DNA of 64,000 bases from Sinorhizobium sp. BG8 (GTDB taxonomy: Bacteria; Pseudomonadota; Alphaproteobacteria; Rhizobiales; Rhizobiaceae). The position numbers and the translations under genes are program-made. The stretch spans positions 306,501-370,500 of the forward strand of contig NZ_CP044012.1 in NCBI RefSeq assembly GCF_016864555.1. Direction: 5' to 3'. Positions 59,101 through 64,000 of the stretch are shown in pieces (the stretch's first letter is position 1; each line of letters opens with the position of its first letter). The notes below the pieces were generated by a model. It did not search any database and had not been told where the DNA came from. It was given only the letters and a program-made list of their open reading frames with translations.

Positions 59101-61253
59101 AGTCGCTGGCGAAGGACGCCACGACGACGGTGACCGTCAACTACGCGGTCTCCGATGGCATTGCATCGACGGCGGCGAGCGTCAGCTGGACGGTCACCGG
59201 TACGAACGACGCACCGGTCGTAACCTCCGCAAGCAGCTTCAACGTGTCGGAGAACACCACAGCCGTCGGCACGGTCACCGCGACCGACGTCGATACGGGC
59301 GACAAACTCTCCTACAGCATTGCGAGCGGAGGAGACGGAGCCCTCTTCTCCATCGACAAGGACTCCGGCAAGCTCGTCTTCAATACAGCACCGGACTACG
59401 AAGCACCCGCGGACGGCGACCACAACAACAGCTACAAGGTGACCGTCAACGTCTTTGACGGTACGACAACCACCCAGCAGCTGATCACGATCAACGTGAC
59501 CAATGTCGATGAAAACACCGCGCCGGTGCTGACATTGTCGACCACCAACTACGTCCTCGATACCTTCCAGAGCGGCGACTACCAAGGAAACAACGGTACC
59601 GCCAACTGGGCCTCCGACTGGACGGAAACAAACGACTGGCCGGGATTACCCTACAGCGGGGACATCAAGATCGGTTCGTCTGGTGGAAACAGCTATCTGG
59701 TCTTGTCGGATAGTGACTTCGGCGCTGACGGCGGGGATGCCATCCAACGAACAGTCAACCTCTCCGGGGCTACGTCCGCGGTGCTGACATTCGACTTCCA
59801 GCGCGTCGGACTCGAGGCCGATGACAAGGTTCTTGTCCAGGTCTGGAGCAACGGCGAATGGAAGGATCTCAAGACCATCGCCGGCCCTGGCACGGAAAGC
59901 GGTTTTGTCTCTTCCGGCAGTATTGATCTCAGCCAATACATCTCGGCGAGCACGACTATCCGTTTTGTTGCCACGGACAGCCTGGAATCGGATGACCGTG
60001 TCCTGATCGATAACGTCAAGATCGCCTACTCGTCGACGCCGACCTACACGGAGAATGGCACCGCGGTAGCGATCGTTGGCGATGCCTCGATTGCCGACAC
60101 GACCGATACGCAGATGAACAAGGCGACCGTCGTTCTCACCAACATGCAGGCGGGGGACCAGTTGTCGATCGCCGGCAAGAGCGGCACCACCGGCACGATC
60201 GGGGGCATCTCCTTCTCGATCGTCGGAGGTACGATCGTGTTCTCCGGAGCGGCCGCCATTGCGAGCTATGAGGCTGCCATCGAGGCTGTCCGGTTCTCCA
60301 GCACCTCGGACCAGCCCTCGACCGCCGATCGCGTCTTCTCGATCACGGTCAACGATGGTGAGGCGGACTCCAACACGGCCAATACGACCGTCAAGGTGGT
60401 CAGCGTCAACGATGCGCCAACAGACATCTTCGCTGCCGGAAATCAGGAACTGTCCGCAACAGACAGTGGCCAGAATACCAAGGTAGCCAACGGTTCGACC
60501 CTCTTCACGCTCTCGGCGGTGGATCCGGACGATACCAGCGGATTCAGCTATCAGGGCAACAACACACCCAACGGCTTCAGCGTATCTTCAAGCGGTGTTG
60601 TCAAGGCGTCCAGCGAGCACAGTTATAAGGATTGGAAGGCCACGGACCTCTCGCTGACCGTGACGGACAGCCACGGCGCGTCACACCAGGAAACTGTTAC
60701 TCTCATTTTGGGCGACAACAACGGTGCCGACACGATCAACAGATCGTCGCAGTCCAACGACCAGGTGATCTATGGCTTTGGCGGCAAGGACACCCTGACC
60801 GGTGGCAGCGGCGACGACTGGATCCATGGCGGTTCCGGAAGCGACAAGCTTTATGGCGGGCTAGGTGATGACACGCTCATTGGCGGTGCCGATGACGATA
60901 CGCTCTACGGAGGAGCGGGGAAGAACACCCTGACCGGTGGCACGGGCAAGGATACCTTCGTCATCGATCCGTCGGCGCTGAACGAGGTCAACCTTGTCGA
61001 TGTGATAACCGACTACAAGAGCGGAGAGGATACGCTCGACGTTTCCGACCTGCTCAACTCGCTCCTCGGTCACGATGCGAGCCTGGCGGAAGCACAGGCC
61101 AACATCAAGGCTACGGTCAGCGGCGGACATACGACGATCAGCGTCAACGACCACGGTACGTGGGACGCGGTTGCCGTGCTCCAGAACTCCACCGCGGCCG
61201 TGAAGATCCTGTATGATGACGAGCACACCGTGAACCATACGCCGACCGCCTGA
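47175..61253 (+). CDS. giant type I-secreted repetitive adhesin (LapA/BapA-like, RTX)
   Basis: About 4,692 residues. An N-terminal non-repeat region (1 to about 195) includes a VAAG at 132-135. From about 195 to 2,780 run some fifteen Ig-like units of 150-200 residues, most ending in a DSDGD...VxDD signature. RTX calcium-binding nonapeptide blocks follow at about 55719-55845, 56139-56470, 56790-57115 and 60720-60950. Between them are VCBS-like, cadherin-like and two carbohydrate-binding or jelly-roll-like domains. The C terminus (NTLTGGTGKDTFVIDP, then DVITDYKSGEDTLDVSDLL) is a type I secretion signal. I chose the ATG at 47175; a GTG at 47142 is in frame. It should be exported by the adjacent secretion genes and mediate surface or cell attachment. 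Confidence 0.93.
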   Translation: MNIEDPRFTVSDSEIAANETFSDPREEHVEAVEIAQAENDSTKTDRVPQQPVETPAFPAQVTADASNTVHLPANVSIDDIQVEGTDLVLVQADGTEIRIVNGALNIPTFMIDDVQIPQQVLLAAMESNGVDVAAGPNGYTASAGTPSSGAEFEDNLPGYDNSTDPLASLLGDTELNFGELDANDEEAASALPADPETTDTLTISLTETANGDGDFEATTIEGTFGFDPGDSNGEITSVGFDGALDLDEAAGTGTATSLTSGGSAISIEVSNGGLTLTGVTADGTVVFILTVTNPATGAFTFQQLAAIDHPDKGELGANDILRLQFTYTVTDEQNDTATGTASIDILDDGPTAAAGVSTTVHDEALSGGNNEGGSLGSATGSLNIDWGADSANNGGTNDRSVAFTNANVSVTGASGEALTSAGQTVHFAILADGTLIGYTGESVPTTTSAGSVVFHASLSDSGNGSYSFTLVKPLDHAAGGGENSLSLTFGYTATDSDGDTASNSFTVSVVDDAPIANVGTSSTVEDESVNFGNDEDDGFSATASGSLNISWGADNANAGGTNDRSVAFTNANVSVTGASGEALTSAGQTVHFAILADGTLIGYTGESVPTTTSAGSVVFYASLSDSGNGSYSFTLVKPLDHAAGGGENSLSLTFGYTATDSDGDTASNSFTVSVVDDAPIANVGTSSTVEDESVNFGNDEDDGFSATAGGSLNISWGSDNANAGGSNDRSVAFTSADVTVTGASGETLTSLGQTVHFAVLADGTLIGYTGETVPTAATGEGSKGVVFYATLSDADNGSYSFTLVQPLDHATGSDENSLSLTFGYTATDSDGDTSSNTFTVNVVDDVPERGEEVRGTVEDEAVNNGNDEDDSLSASTGGSLNISWGSDDANAGGSNDRSVAFTSADVAVAGASGETLTSLGQTVHFAVLADGTLIGYTGETAPTAATGEGSKGVVFYATLSDADNGSYSFTLVQPLDHATGSEENSLSLTFGYTATDSDGDSITGSFVVDVVDDVPERGEEVRGTVEDEAVNGANNEDDGLSASAGGSLNISWGSDDANNGGSNDRSVTFTNASVAVSGAYGETLTSLGQVVHTAIINGVLVGYTGDTAPTALTGEGSKGVVFYASLSDADNGSYSFTLVQPLDHAAGSDENSLSLTLGYTATDSDGDSFTGTFVVDVVDDVATIGTPTSGGLVEEEQPAVIGAGNEDTGSDGDYTSHFGLKFHDVTTQTTGGSLAISWGADNADDESKTGLGNRSVAFAAGTVAPEGLTSRGEAVKYTVVTVEGGQVLLAYTGNVAPTSVPANAEAAAAAHIVFTVSLSDNGSGSYTFTLIDTLDHSGAGEDAKALTFQFTATDSDGDTTAPASFTVNVIDDTPVTLGPIHDRYVEEEALPGGNEDASPLGVEIGAVLANGGPITDKIGASLNIGWGGDDSNKIENGGFTGTQVLGDRSVVFATGTGAAVVLTAAQASEFLSVKSGNTAIALSSLTSEGQALTFTLSANGTVLTASAGGHTVFTVTLSDKGAGSYSFDLDGVLDHPVKGNSAAQEDTLSFTFKFTARDGDGDTATGGFTVNVIDDSPVAGKGTSSTVEDEAVNFGNNEDDGLSATAGGSLNVSWGADDANNSGSNDRSVAFTNANVGVSGAYGQTLTSLGQTVHFAILANGTLVGYTGNTVPTSVASGNVVLHASLSDADSGSYSLTLVKPLDHASGNGENTLQLTFNYTATDSDGDTSSNTFTVKVVDDVATIGTPTSGGLVEEEQPAVIGAGNEDTGSDGDYTSHFGLKFHDVTTQTTGGSLAISWGADNADDESKTGLGNRSVAFAAGTVAPEGLTSRGEAVKYTVVTVEGGQVLLAYTGNVAPTSVPANAEAAAAAHIVFTVSLSDNGSGSYTFTLIDTLDHSGAGEDAKALTFQFTATDSDGDTTAPASFTVNVIDDTPVTLGPIHDRYVEEEALPGGNEDASPLGVEIGAVLANGGPITDKIGASLNIGWGGDDSNKIENGGFTGTQVLGDRSVVFATGTGAAVALTAAQASEFLSVKSGNTAIALSSLTSEGQALTFTLSANGTVLTASAGGHTVFTVTLSDKGAGSYSFDLDGVLDHPVKGNSAAQEDTLSFTFKFTARDGDGDTATGGFTVNVIDDSPVANTVTAADKLDDDAQTLFAGNAGGTGDVANRTSVSGGAGALFTAGADGFKSVSLGDTTAFSAIYKDANGVAHTETVKWGTATVDGGATTWTATGLTSGNAVATLTINADGSYTFTVLKPLAHSAAGSFEENLTLKFGFTVTDGDGDTSNGSLSVNVNDDTPVANTVTAADKLDDDAQTLFAGNADGTGDVADRTSVSGGAGALFTAGADGFKSVSLGDTTAFSAIYKDANGVAHTETVKWGTATVEGGATTWTATGLTSGNAVATLTINADGSYTFSVLKPLAHSTAGTTEENLALKFGFTVTDGDGDISKGSLTVNVNDDTPTLTQIYRYNDVYESGIGSATGTDSSTFAVKYGADGYGATAFTGALKLDIGGGLAGNVTLDVSNGPASSSKLTSNGHVIVFELIDENTIRGYITLGNGSHSTVIEIKLTDTDSNATTTLFRPIDHIAAEDGSAITTLRIDATVLFSDGDGDSVTGIIRTTVHDDAPVVVDTKPATEATTVFEDGARKLNNVSLDISWGADNGNNDGQARDRSVTLANSVTATGSSSMTNLYSNGLQVRTTLINGVLVGYTGSAPAVTTAVNIVFILTVSDAAAGSYSFELRQPLDHPAPDGSNHFIDLTFGYTATDNDGDSDSGTFTVRVDAAGSIDPTGTIHYDNLNTGVFVNLSDSAKTQNGKTVQANTAEDFGSGNVVGKDALGNTVDAYGSKAADILIGGDEANHLVGNGGNDILIGGKGNDTLEGGAGDDTFKLGADITDAGNYGPRTMMLGDGTTLSLSLAGLAGTGDAVIGGSGYDKIQLDAEGSAGFVFDASLSGAPTFSGIERIDGTEGNDIILVRSDYLSDAVGGGIRIDGAAGNDYLQGGAGADELLGGEGDDVLAGLGGDDTIDGGSGSDRLYGGDGNDILRGGDGNDTLYGGDGNDRLDGGNGDDVINGGKGDDALIGGAGNDRFIYAIGDGNDRIVGNAGIDTLVVTNTAGQLNLNIGTITGGQEINQGAGNGVDVQLAYGTTATRVDEVENLELNLGDAGDTVTITSLAGTSIQAITIEGGDGDDHVLAANVGATPMTVNAGSGNDEIRTGAGNDTVYGGEGDDVIDGGAGDDTLEGGIGNDTIFGGKGNDILRGGDGNDTLDGGDGNDRIDGGNGDDIIIGGKGDDALIGGAGNDRFIYAVGDGNDRINGGSETGTSYPNYDVLEITGDAAERTFTIGKGAIGDAANIQAYPSDLADVIVSYTGTGAATVRADEIERVVINTGSAGDTVIIGDLTGTAIAPSTIVVNGGTGDDTIDLRNLAGTSVVINDVDPTTSGDTDTVKLAGRWIDYNVTYDATSGFYTVTRIADNSVVVSTKNVENFFFQGENGGTGGTLTAAELINDGPVAVGDSDTVVEAGGVDNGTPGDSTATGNVLANDTDADTFDTKVVTKITYNGSSTAVSADEAGTTVIGKYGTLTIHADGSYTYTLDDEDADTQALVKDAAASEVFTYTVKDAHGATSTADLTINITGANDNPAIVATANVVSGAVTENATAAPAPVELVSNGGFGSFVSGVPTGWELTKGSESSSTGGAYVNGSNAVTFYTHSTTPDSLSQTLATTEGALYEVRFQLGNAYANSQNGLTVTWNGQTYFAIAALPASGSYDAMTWYSFKAVATSSSTELTFSAYGVNGSLQLDNVSVKATASESTHGVINFTDADIGDTHTVSATPAGAGYLGTFITSITDSATTDGVGKVAWRLVVDEKDLQSLGQGETLTQTYTVTISDGHGGTTTQNVVVTLNGVNDAPDVTGTVTGSATEDGSAVTLNALGAASDVDAGTTLKVVNIQSTLPAGVTWNEATHSFTLDPTNAAFQSLAKDATTTVTVNYAVSDGIASTAASVSWTVTGTNDAPVVTSASSFNVSENTTAVGTVTATDVDTGDKLSYSIASGGDGALFSIDKDSGKLVFNTAPDYEAPADGDHNNSYKVTVNVFDGTTTTQQLITINVTNVDENTAPVLTLSTTNYVLDTFQSGDYQGNNGTANWASDWTETNDWPGLPYSGDIKIGSSGGNSYLVLSDSDFGADGGDAIQRTVNLSGATSAVLTFDFQRVGLEADDKVLVQVWSNGEWKDLKTIAGPGTESGFVSSGSIDLSQYISASTTIRFVATDSLESDDRVLIDNVKIAYSSTPTYTENGTAVAIVGDASIADTTDTQMNKATVVLTNMQAGDQLSIAGKSGTTGTIGGISFSIVGGTIVFSGAAAIASYEAAIEAVRFSSTSDQPSTADRVFSITVNDGEADSNTANTTVKVVSVNDAPTDIFAAGNQELSATDSGQNTKVANGSTLFTLSAVDPDDTSGFSYQGNNTPNGFSVSSSGVVKASSEHSYKDWKATDLSLTVTDSHGASHQETVTLILGDNNGADTINRSSQSNDQVIYGFGGKDTLTGGSGDDWIHGGSGSDKLYGGLGDDTLIGGADDDTLYGGAGKNTLTGGTGKDTFVIDPSALNEVNLVDVITDYKSGEDTLDVSDLLNSLLGHDASLAEAQANIKATVSGGHTTISVNDHGTWDAVAVLQNSTAAVKILYDDEHTVNHTPTA
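48361..48802 (+). repeat. intragenic repeat A, copy 1
   Basis: This 442-base segment of the adhesin gene recurs 492 bases later at 48853-49294 with about three differences by eye. The period of 164 codons keeps the frame and equals one Ig-like unit. Confidence 0.85.
48853..49294 (+). repeat. intragenic repeat A, copy 2
   Basis: Second copy of the 442-base unit at 48361-48802. Later units (from about 49300) keep the protein pattern but have diverged at the DNA level, so these two copies are the youngest of the series or have been homogenised. Confidence 0.85.
50712..51910 (+). repeat. intragenic 1.2-kb repeat B, copy 1
   Basis: A 1,199-base block covering two Ig-like units (from VATIGTPTSGGLVEEEQP to FTVNVIDDSPVA) recurs exactly 1,680 bases later. 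I count about 11 mismatches, all in the second half; roughly the first 740 bases appear identical. Confidence 0.9.
52392..53590 (+). repeat. intragenic 1.2-kb repeat B, copy 2
   Basis: Second copy of 50712-51910. One different Ig-like unit (about 51911-52391) lies between the two. The offset of 560 codons keeps the reading frame, so recombination between the copies would delete or add 560 residues without a frameshift. Confidence 0.9.
53584..54069 (+). repeat. intragenic repeat C, copy 1
   Basis: A 486-base unit (VANTVTAADKLDDDAQTLFA to NVNDDTP) of a different Ig-like subtype that recurs directly at 54070. The two are very similar but with scattered mismatches, so they are older than repeat B. 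Confidence 0.8.
54070..54555 (+). repeat. intragenic repeat C, copy 2
   Basis: Direct tandem copy of 53584-54069, in frame, 162 codons long. Confidence 0.8.
56139..57115 (+). repeat. RTX nonapeptide-repeat DNA blocks
   Basis: Two runs of GGxGxDxLx-type calcium-binding repeats (about 56139-56470 and 56790-57115) within the adhesin gene, with a non-repeat spacer of about 100 residues. Both runs end in the same sequence ALIGGAGNDRFIYA, showing that the whole block was duplicated. Confidence 0.85.
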
Positions 61254-61264
61254 TAATTCAGACT

Positions 61265-61290
61265 GCGGCCACGTCCAATCCCGTGGCCGC
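61265..61290 (+). other. hairpin after the adhesin gene
   Basis: GCGGCCACG and CGTGGCCGC form a nine-base perfect stem with an eight-base loop, 11 bases past the stop codon. It precedes the intrinsic terminator and may protect the 3' end of the long mRNA. Confidence 0.55.
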
Positions 61291-61302
61291 GGACAGAACC
61301 TG

Positions 61303-61344
61303 CCGACGCCGCGCAACCCTATGGGTGTGCGGCGTCGGTTTTTT
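61303..61344 (+). terminator. strong intrinsic terminator of the adhesin gene
   Basis: CCGACGCCGC and GCGGCGTCGG form a ten-base perfect stem around a 16-base loop, followed at once by six T residues. It is one of the clearest terminators in the window. Confidence 0.88.
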
Positions 61345-61373
61345 AAGGTGGTAGGATCTGCTGGCTTCGAGCG

Positions 61374-62189
61374 TCAGATCGGCGCGGACATTCCGATGTC
61401 CTCCACACGCCGCACGGGCACATGGATGGTCGCCTGCGGATCGGCCGGCTGTGCTGCTTCGTCCAACATCCGGTGAAGCGAGGTGAAATCGATCGGCTCC
61501 TCGAACAGCACGCCGCCGATGAGGATATCCATACCCGGGCCCGCTTCCGCCGCACTGAAGGCCGCATCCGAAACGCGCTTGAGAATGCGCGCGCCAATGA
61601 CCTGGGCGTTCTTGGCATCCGCACCGGCAAGCAGTATCCCGAACTGATTGAAGCCTATGCGGGCAACGAGGTCGCCTTTGCGAACCGAGGCGCGGATGAT
61701 CGCGGCGAGCGAACGCATCACCTCGTCACCCCACTCGTGACCGTAGTGGCGGTTGATTGCATCGAGGCCTCCAACCGTCACGCCAACGACGATTCCGCCT
61801 GCGTTCTCGCCGGTCTGAATGCGTTGCTCGGCGAAGTGCTCCACCTGGGCGGAGAACACCCGGCCATTCATGACCTTCGTCACGGCATCTCTGCCCAGCT
61901 CGGCGGAACGGCGCATCCGAGCGAGCCTCAGTGTCTCGCCCTGCCAGAGAACAGTGGAGAGGAGGGGGAGGCTTGCCAGAAGCGCGACGACGCCCGTACC
62001 GAGGAAGCCGGCAAGCACGGGGGCTTCCGGAAGCGCGAGATAGAGAACCGACTGAATGACGAGAGCCAATGCCATGGCGGCCAGGCCACCGCCGGCGGCG
62101 ATGCCAGCCACGCGGAGCAAACGGCGTCCAGGCTTTCTGGAAGAATCCATCTCAAGACCAACCCGAGTGAGTGCGGTTGAGCGACGCAT
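61374..62189 (-). CDS. membrane protein with a degenerate GGDEF domain
   Basis: The 271-residue protein has two hydrophobic segments in the first 85 residues and a GGDEF-type domain in the rest. The fold landmarks are visible (AVTKVMNGRVFSAQVEHF, HEWGDEVMRSLAAIIRASVR, GDLVARIGFNQFGILLAG), but the catalytic GGDEF motif reads GFNQF at 179-183 and the usual D-x-LT-x-L-x-NR start is also changed. It is unlikely to make cyclic di-GMP and may bind a nucleotide or a partner. The ATG at 62150 is an alternative start. It is convergent with the adhesin gene, where c-di-GMP control would be expected. Confidence 0.82.
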   Translation of the reverse strand: MRRSTALTRVGLEMDSSRKPGRRLLRVAGIAAGGGLAAMALALVIQSVLYLALPEAPVLAGFLGTGVVALLASLPLLSTVLWQGETLRLARMRRSAELGRDAVTKVMNGRVFSAQVEHFAEQRIQTGENAGGIVVGVTVGGLDAINRHYGHEWGDEVMRSLAAIIRASVRKGDLVARIGFNQFGILLAGADAKNAQVIGARILKRVSDAAFSAAEAGPGMDILIGGVLFEEPIDFTSLHRMLDEAAQPADPQATIHVPVRRVEDIGMSAPI

Positions 62190-62388
62190 ATCAGCTGGCC
62201 GTGCAGGAGAAGTAAAGAAATCTCGTCAAATTCGACAAGTGACCTGTGGATGGAGGGCATGCAAGGCCGTTAGGCGCCTGCGAAACGGGTGGAGCACCAA
62301 ACCCCGCACGGATCCCGTGCAGGCCCATCGAAAAGCTCGGAGACCGCCCGCAAGGCGCGGACGGTCCCGACATGACTGAGTCTGCCGA

Positions 62389-63894
62389 TCAACCGAGATT
62401 GACCCACACGGACTTGGTCTGGGTGTACTGCGTCAATGCCTCCAGGCACTTGTCCCGGCCGTTGCCTGTCTGCTTGTAGCCACCCCAGATCGAGGTCATG
62501 TCGCCGTGATCGAAGCAGTTGACCCAGACCACACCGGCCTCGATGTCACGGGCGAAACGGTGGGCCTTGGTGATGTCGCGGGTCCAGATCGAAGCGGCGA
62601 GGCCGTAGATCGAATCGTTTGCGATCTCGATGGCATCATCGACTCCATCCACCGGAATGATCGTCGCGACAGGCCCGAAGATCTCCTCGCGCGCAATCTG
62701 CATCGAGTTGTTGACGCCCGTGAACAGGGTCGGCTCCACATAGGCGCCTGCCGGATAGGCGCCCGGGGCTTGTCCGCCGAAACGGAGCGCCGCTCCCTCC
62801 TTGCGACCTATGTCGATATAGCTCAGCACGCGCCGCTGGTGCGATGCGGTCACGAGCGGCCCGACTGTCGTCTGCGGATCGAGAGGGTCGCCGAGAACGA
62901 AGTTCTCCGACGTGCGCGCCGCGAACCGCTCGACGAAATCGTCATGGATGCTCTTTTCCACCAGAATGCGCGAGCCTGCGTTGCAGACCTCCCCCTGGTT
63001 CCCGTAGATACCGTTCACCGCATAGGTCACCGCTGTGTCGAGATCGTCGTAGTCGCCCAGTATGATCTGCGGCGTCTTTCCACCGCATTCGGTCGTCACG
63101 CGCTTCATGTTGGACTGGCCAGCATAGATCATCAGCAGCTTGCCGACTTCCGTCGAACCGGTAAAGCCGATCTTGTCCACGTCCGGATGCAGCGCCAATG
63201 CCCTGCCAACCTCCTCGCCGAGCCCATGCACGACGTTCAGCACGCCCGCGGGACCGCCGGCCTCGATGAAGAGTTCGGCCAGCAGTCCGGCCGAGAGAGG
63301 CGTCTGCTCGGCGGGCTTCAGCACCACGGAATTGCCGGTCGCAAGCGCCGGACCGAGCTTCCATGCCGCCATCATCAGCGGATAGTTCCAGGGTACGATC
63401 AGTCCGACGACACCGAGAGGTTGGCGAAGGATGTAGTGCAGCGCGGTGGAGGCCGTGGATGTTACCGCGCCATCGATCTTGTCGATCGTCTCGGCGAAGA
63501 ACTTCAGGCTCGTCACCGACCCCGGAATGTCGATGTTCATCATGTCCATCACGGGCTTGCCCATGTCGAGACTGTCCAGGACGGCAAATTCCTCGGCGTT
63601 GGCTTCGATCAGGGCCGAAAACCGCTCGAGAACTGCTAGGCGCGCGCGGGGTTCCATCCGCGACCAGGCCCCGGAGCGGAAGGCCTTGCGGGCAACAGCC
63701 ACCGCACGGTTGACTTCCGCCTCCCCACCGCGCGCAACCGACGCGATCGTCGTACCCGTCGCCGGGTTAATGGTCGGGAAAGTCTTGCCGTCCGCCGACG
63801 GAACATACGCCCCGTCGATGAAGTGATTGGTGCGGAACTTCAGCTCAGAGGCTTTTCCGTGCCAGAAATCGCGGGTGTAGGTCGAGCTATCCAT
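62389..63894 (-). CDS. aldehyde dehydrogenase, PuuC-like
   Basis: The 501-residue enzyme has the catalytic Glu269 (TTECGGKTPQ) and Cys304 (NQGEVCNAGSR), and the VPWNYPLMM and IFGPVATIIPVDGVDDAIEI motifs of the gamma-glutamyl-aminobutyraldehyde/betaine aldehyde group. It should oxidise an aminoaldehyde from polyamine breakdown. GGGAG precedes the ATG. It starts 25 bases after the stop of a polyamine-type permease gene on the same strand, which supports the assignment. Confidence 0.9.
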   Translation of the reverse strand: MDSSTYTRDFWHGKASELKFRTNHFIDGAYVPSADGKTFPTINPATGTTIASVARGGEAEVNRAVAVARKAFRSGAWSRMEPRARLAVLERFSALIEANAEEFAVLDSLDMGKPVMDMMNIDIPGSVTSLKFFAETIDKIDGAVTSTASTALHYILRQPLGVVGLIVPWNYPLMMAAWKLGPALATGNSVVLKPAEQTPLSAGLLAELFIEAGGPAGVLNVVHGLGEEVGRALALHPDVDKIGFTGSTEVGKLLMIYAGQSNMKRVTTECGGKTPQIILGDYDDLDTAVTYAVNGIYGNQGEVCNAGSRILVEKSIHDDFVERFAARTSENFVLGDPLDPQTTVGPLVTASHQRRVLSYIDIGRKEGAALRFGGQAPGAYPAGAYVEPTLFTGVNNSMQIAREEIFGPVATIIPVDGVDDAIEIANDSIYGLAASIWTRDITKAHRFARDIEAGVVWVNCFDHGDMTSIWGGYKQTGNGRDKCLEALTQYTQTKSVWVNLG

Positions 63895-63918
63895 GTCTGT
63901 TCTCCCAGTTTGATTGGA

Positions 63919-64000
63919 TTACTTGCGGTCGCGCAGCAGCGTGACGGACATGACGATGAGGATGAAGGACGCGGCAACGATCATGCTGCCGATGGCGTTG
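63919..64000 (-). CDS. ABC importer permease (PotC-like), C-terminal end only
   Basis: The last 26 codons read NAIGSMIVAASFILIVMSV and then TLLRDRK before a TAA stop, which matches the final helix of PotC/PotI-type permeases. The rest of the gene lies beyond the window. It shows that a fourth polyamine-type importer operon continues to the right and ends with the PuuC-like gene. Confidence 0.7.
   Translation of the reverse strand, partial: NAIGSMIVAASFILIVMSVTLLRDRK

Noticed and set aside
61254-62388. lapD or lapG homologues next to the adhesin
   Set aside because: The only gene here is the degenerate GGDEF protein; it lacks the periplasmic, HAMP and EAL domains of LapD, and there is no cysteine-protease sequence like LapG.
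1-64000. tRNA or rRNA genes, insertion sequences and integrases
   Set aside because: I saw no tRNA cloverleaf ending in CCA, no rRNA sequence, and no transposase or integrase motifs in any of the plausible reading frames.

Overview
The window looks like part of a large plasmid or chromid from a rhizobial alphaproteobacterium (Rhizobium/Agrobacterium/Sinorhizobium type). The support is a RepA/RepC replication module with an antisense-RNA gene between its genes, GC-rich coding, short intercistronic gaps with ATGA-type overlaps, and several PotFGHI-type ABC importers close together. I cannot name the species from sequence alone.

Layout. 1-7073 (minus strand): the tail of an EamA exporter, an aldehyde dehydrogenase, an MBL-fold hydrolase and a complete polyamine-type ABC importer, with a divergent TetR regulator at 7215. 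7865-9212: an NTF2-like protein and a peptidoglycan-binding/CHAP protein. 9605-17748: a heavy-metal block with cueR and copA, a class III cyclase/TPR protein, a zinc/cadmium/lead P-type ATPase with a divergent MerR regulator, and a small CopZ-like chaperone; three MerR-type promoters are readable. 17846-21468: a TetR regulator and a replication module of repC, an antisense RNA and repA, in which repB is absent. 21789-40573: an amine, guanidino and amide catabolism region. It holds a LysR regulator and aminotransferase divergent from an agmatinase/ureohydrolase gene, two more complete ABC importers (one with a frameshifted ATPase), two nitrilase-superfamily hydrolases (one is AguB), an amidohydrolase, a serine hydrolase and an EamA exporter. 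An OsmC-family protein closes this block.

41201-61253 (plus strand) is a type I secretion locus: a TolC-like outer-membrane channel, an ABC exporter, an HlyD-like adaptor, an unrecognised ribbon-helix-helix plus PAS-like protein, and a giant repetitive adhesin of about 4,692 residues followed by a strong terminator. A protein with a degenerate GGDEF domain is convergent to it. The window ends with a PuuC-like aldehyde dehydrogenase and the 3' end of a fourth polyamine-type permease, both on the minus strand.

How the parts fit. The importers probably bring in polyamines or guanidino compounds, which the ureohydrolase, amidases, aminotransferase and aldehyde dehydrogenases would convert towards GABA and succinate. 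The metal block gives copper and divalent-cation efflux. The secretion locus exports one large calcium-binding adhesin. The points most worth checking are the repA-repC module without repB, the uncharacterised RHH/PAS protein beside paired palindromes upstream of the adhesin gene, the near-identical 1.2-kb repeats inside the adhesin, and two single-base homopolymer frameshifts.
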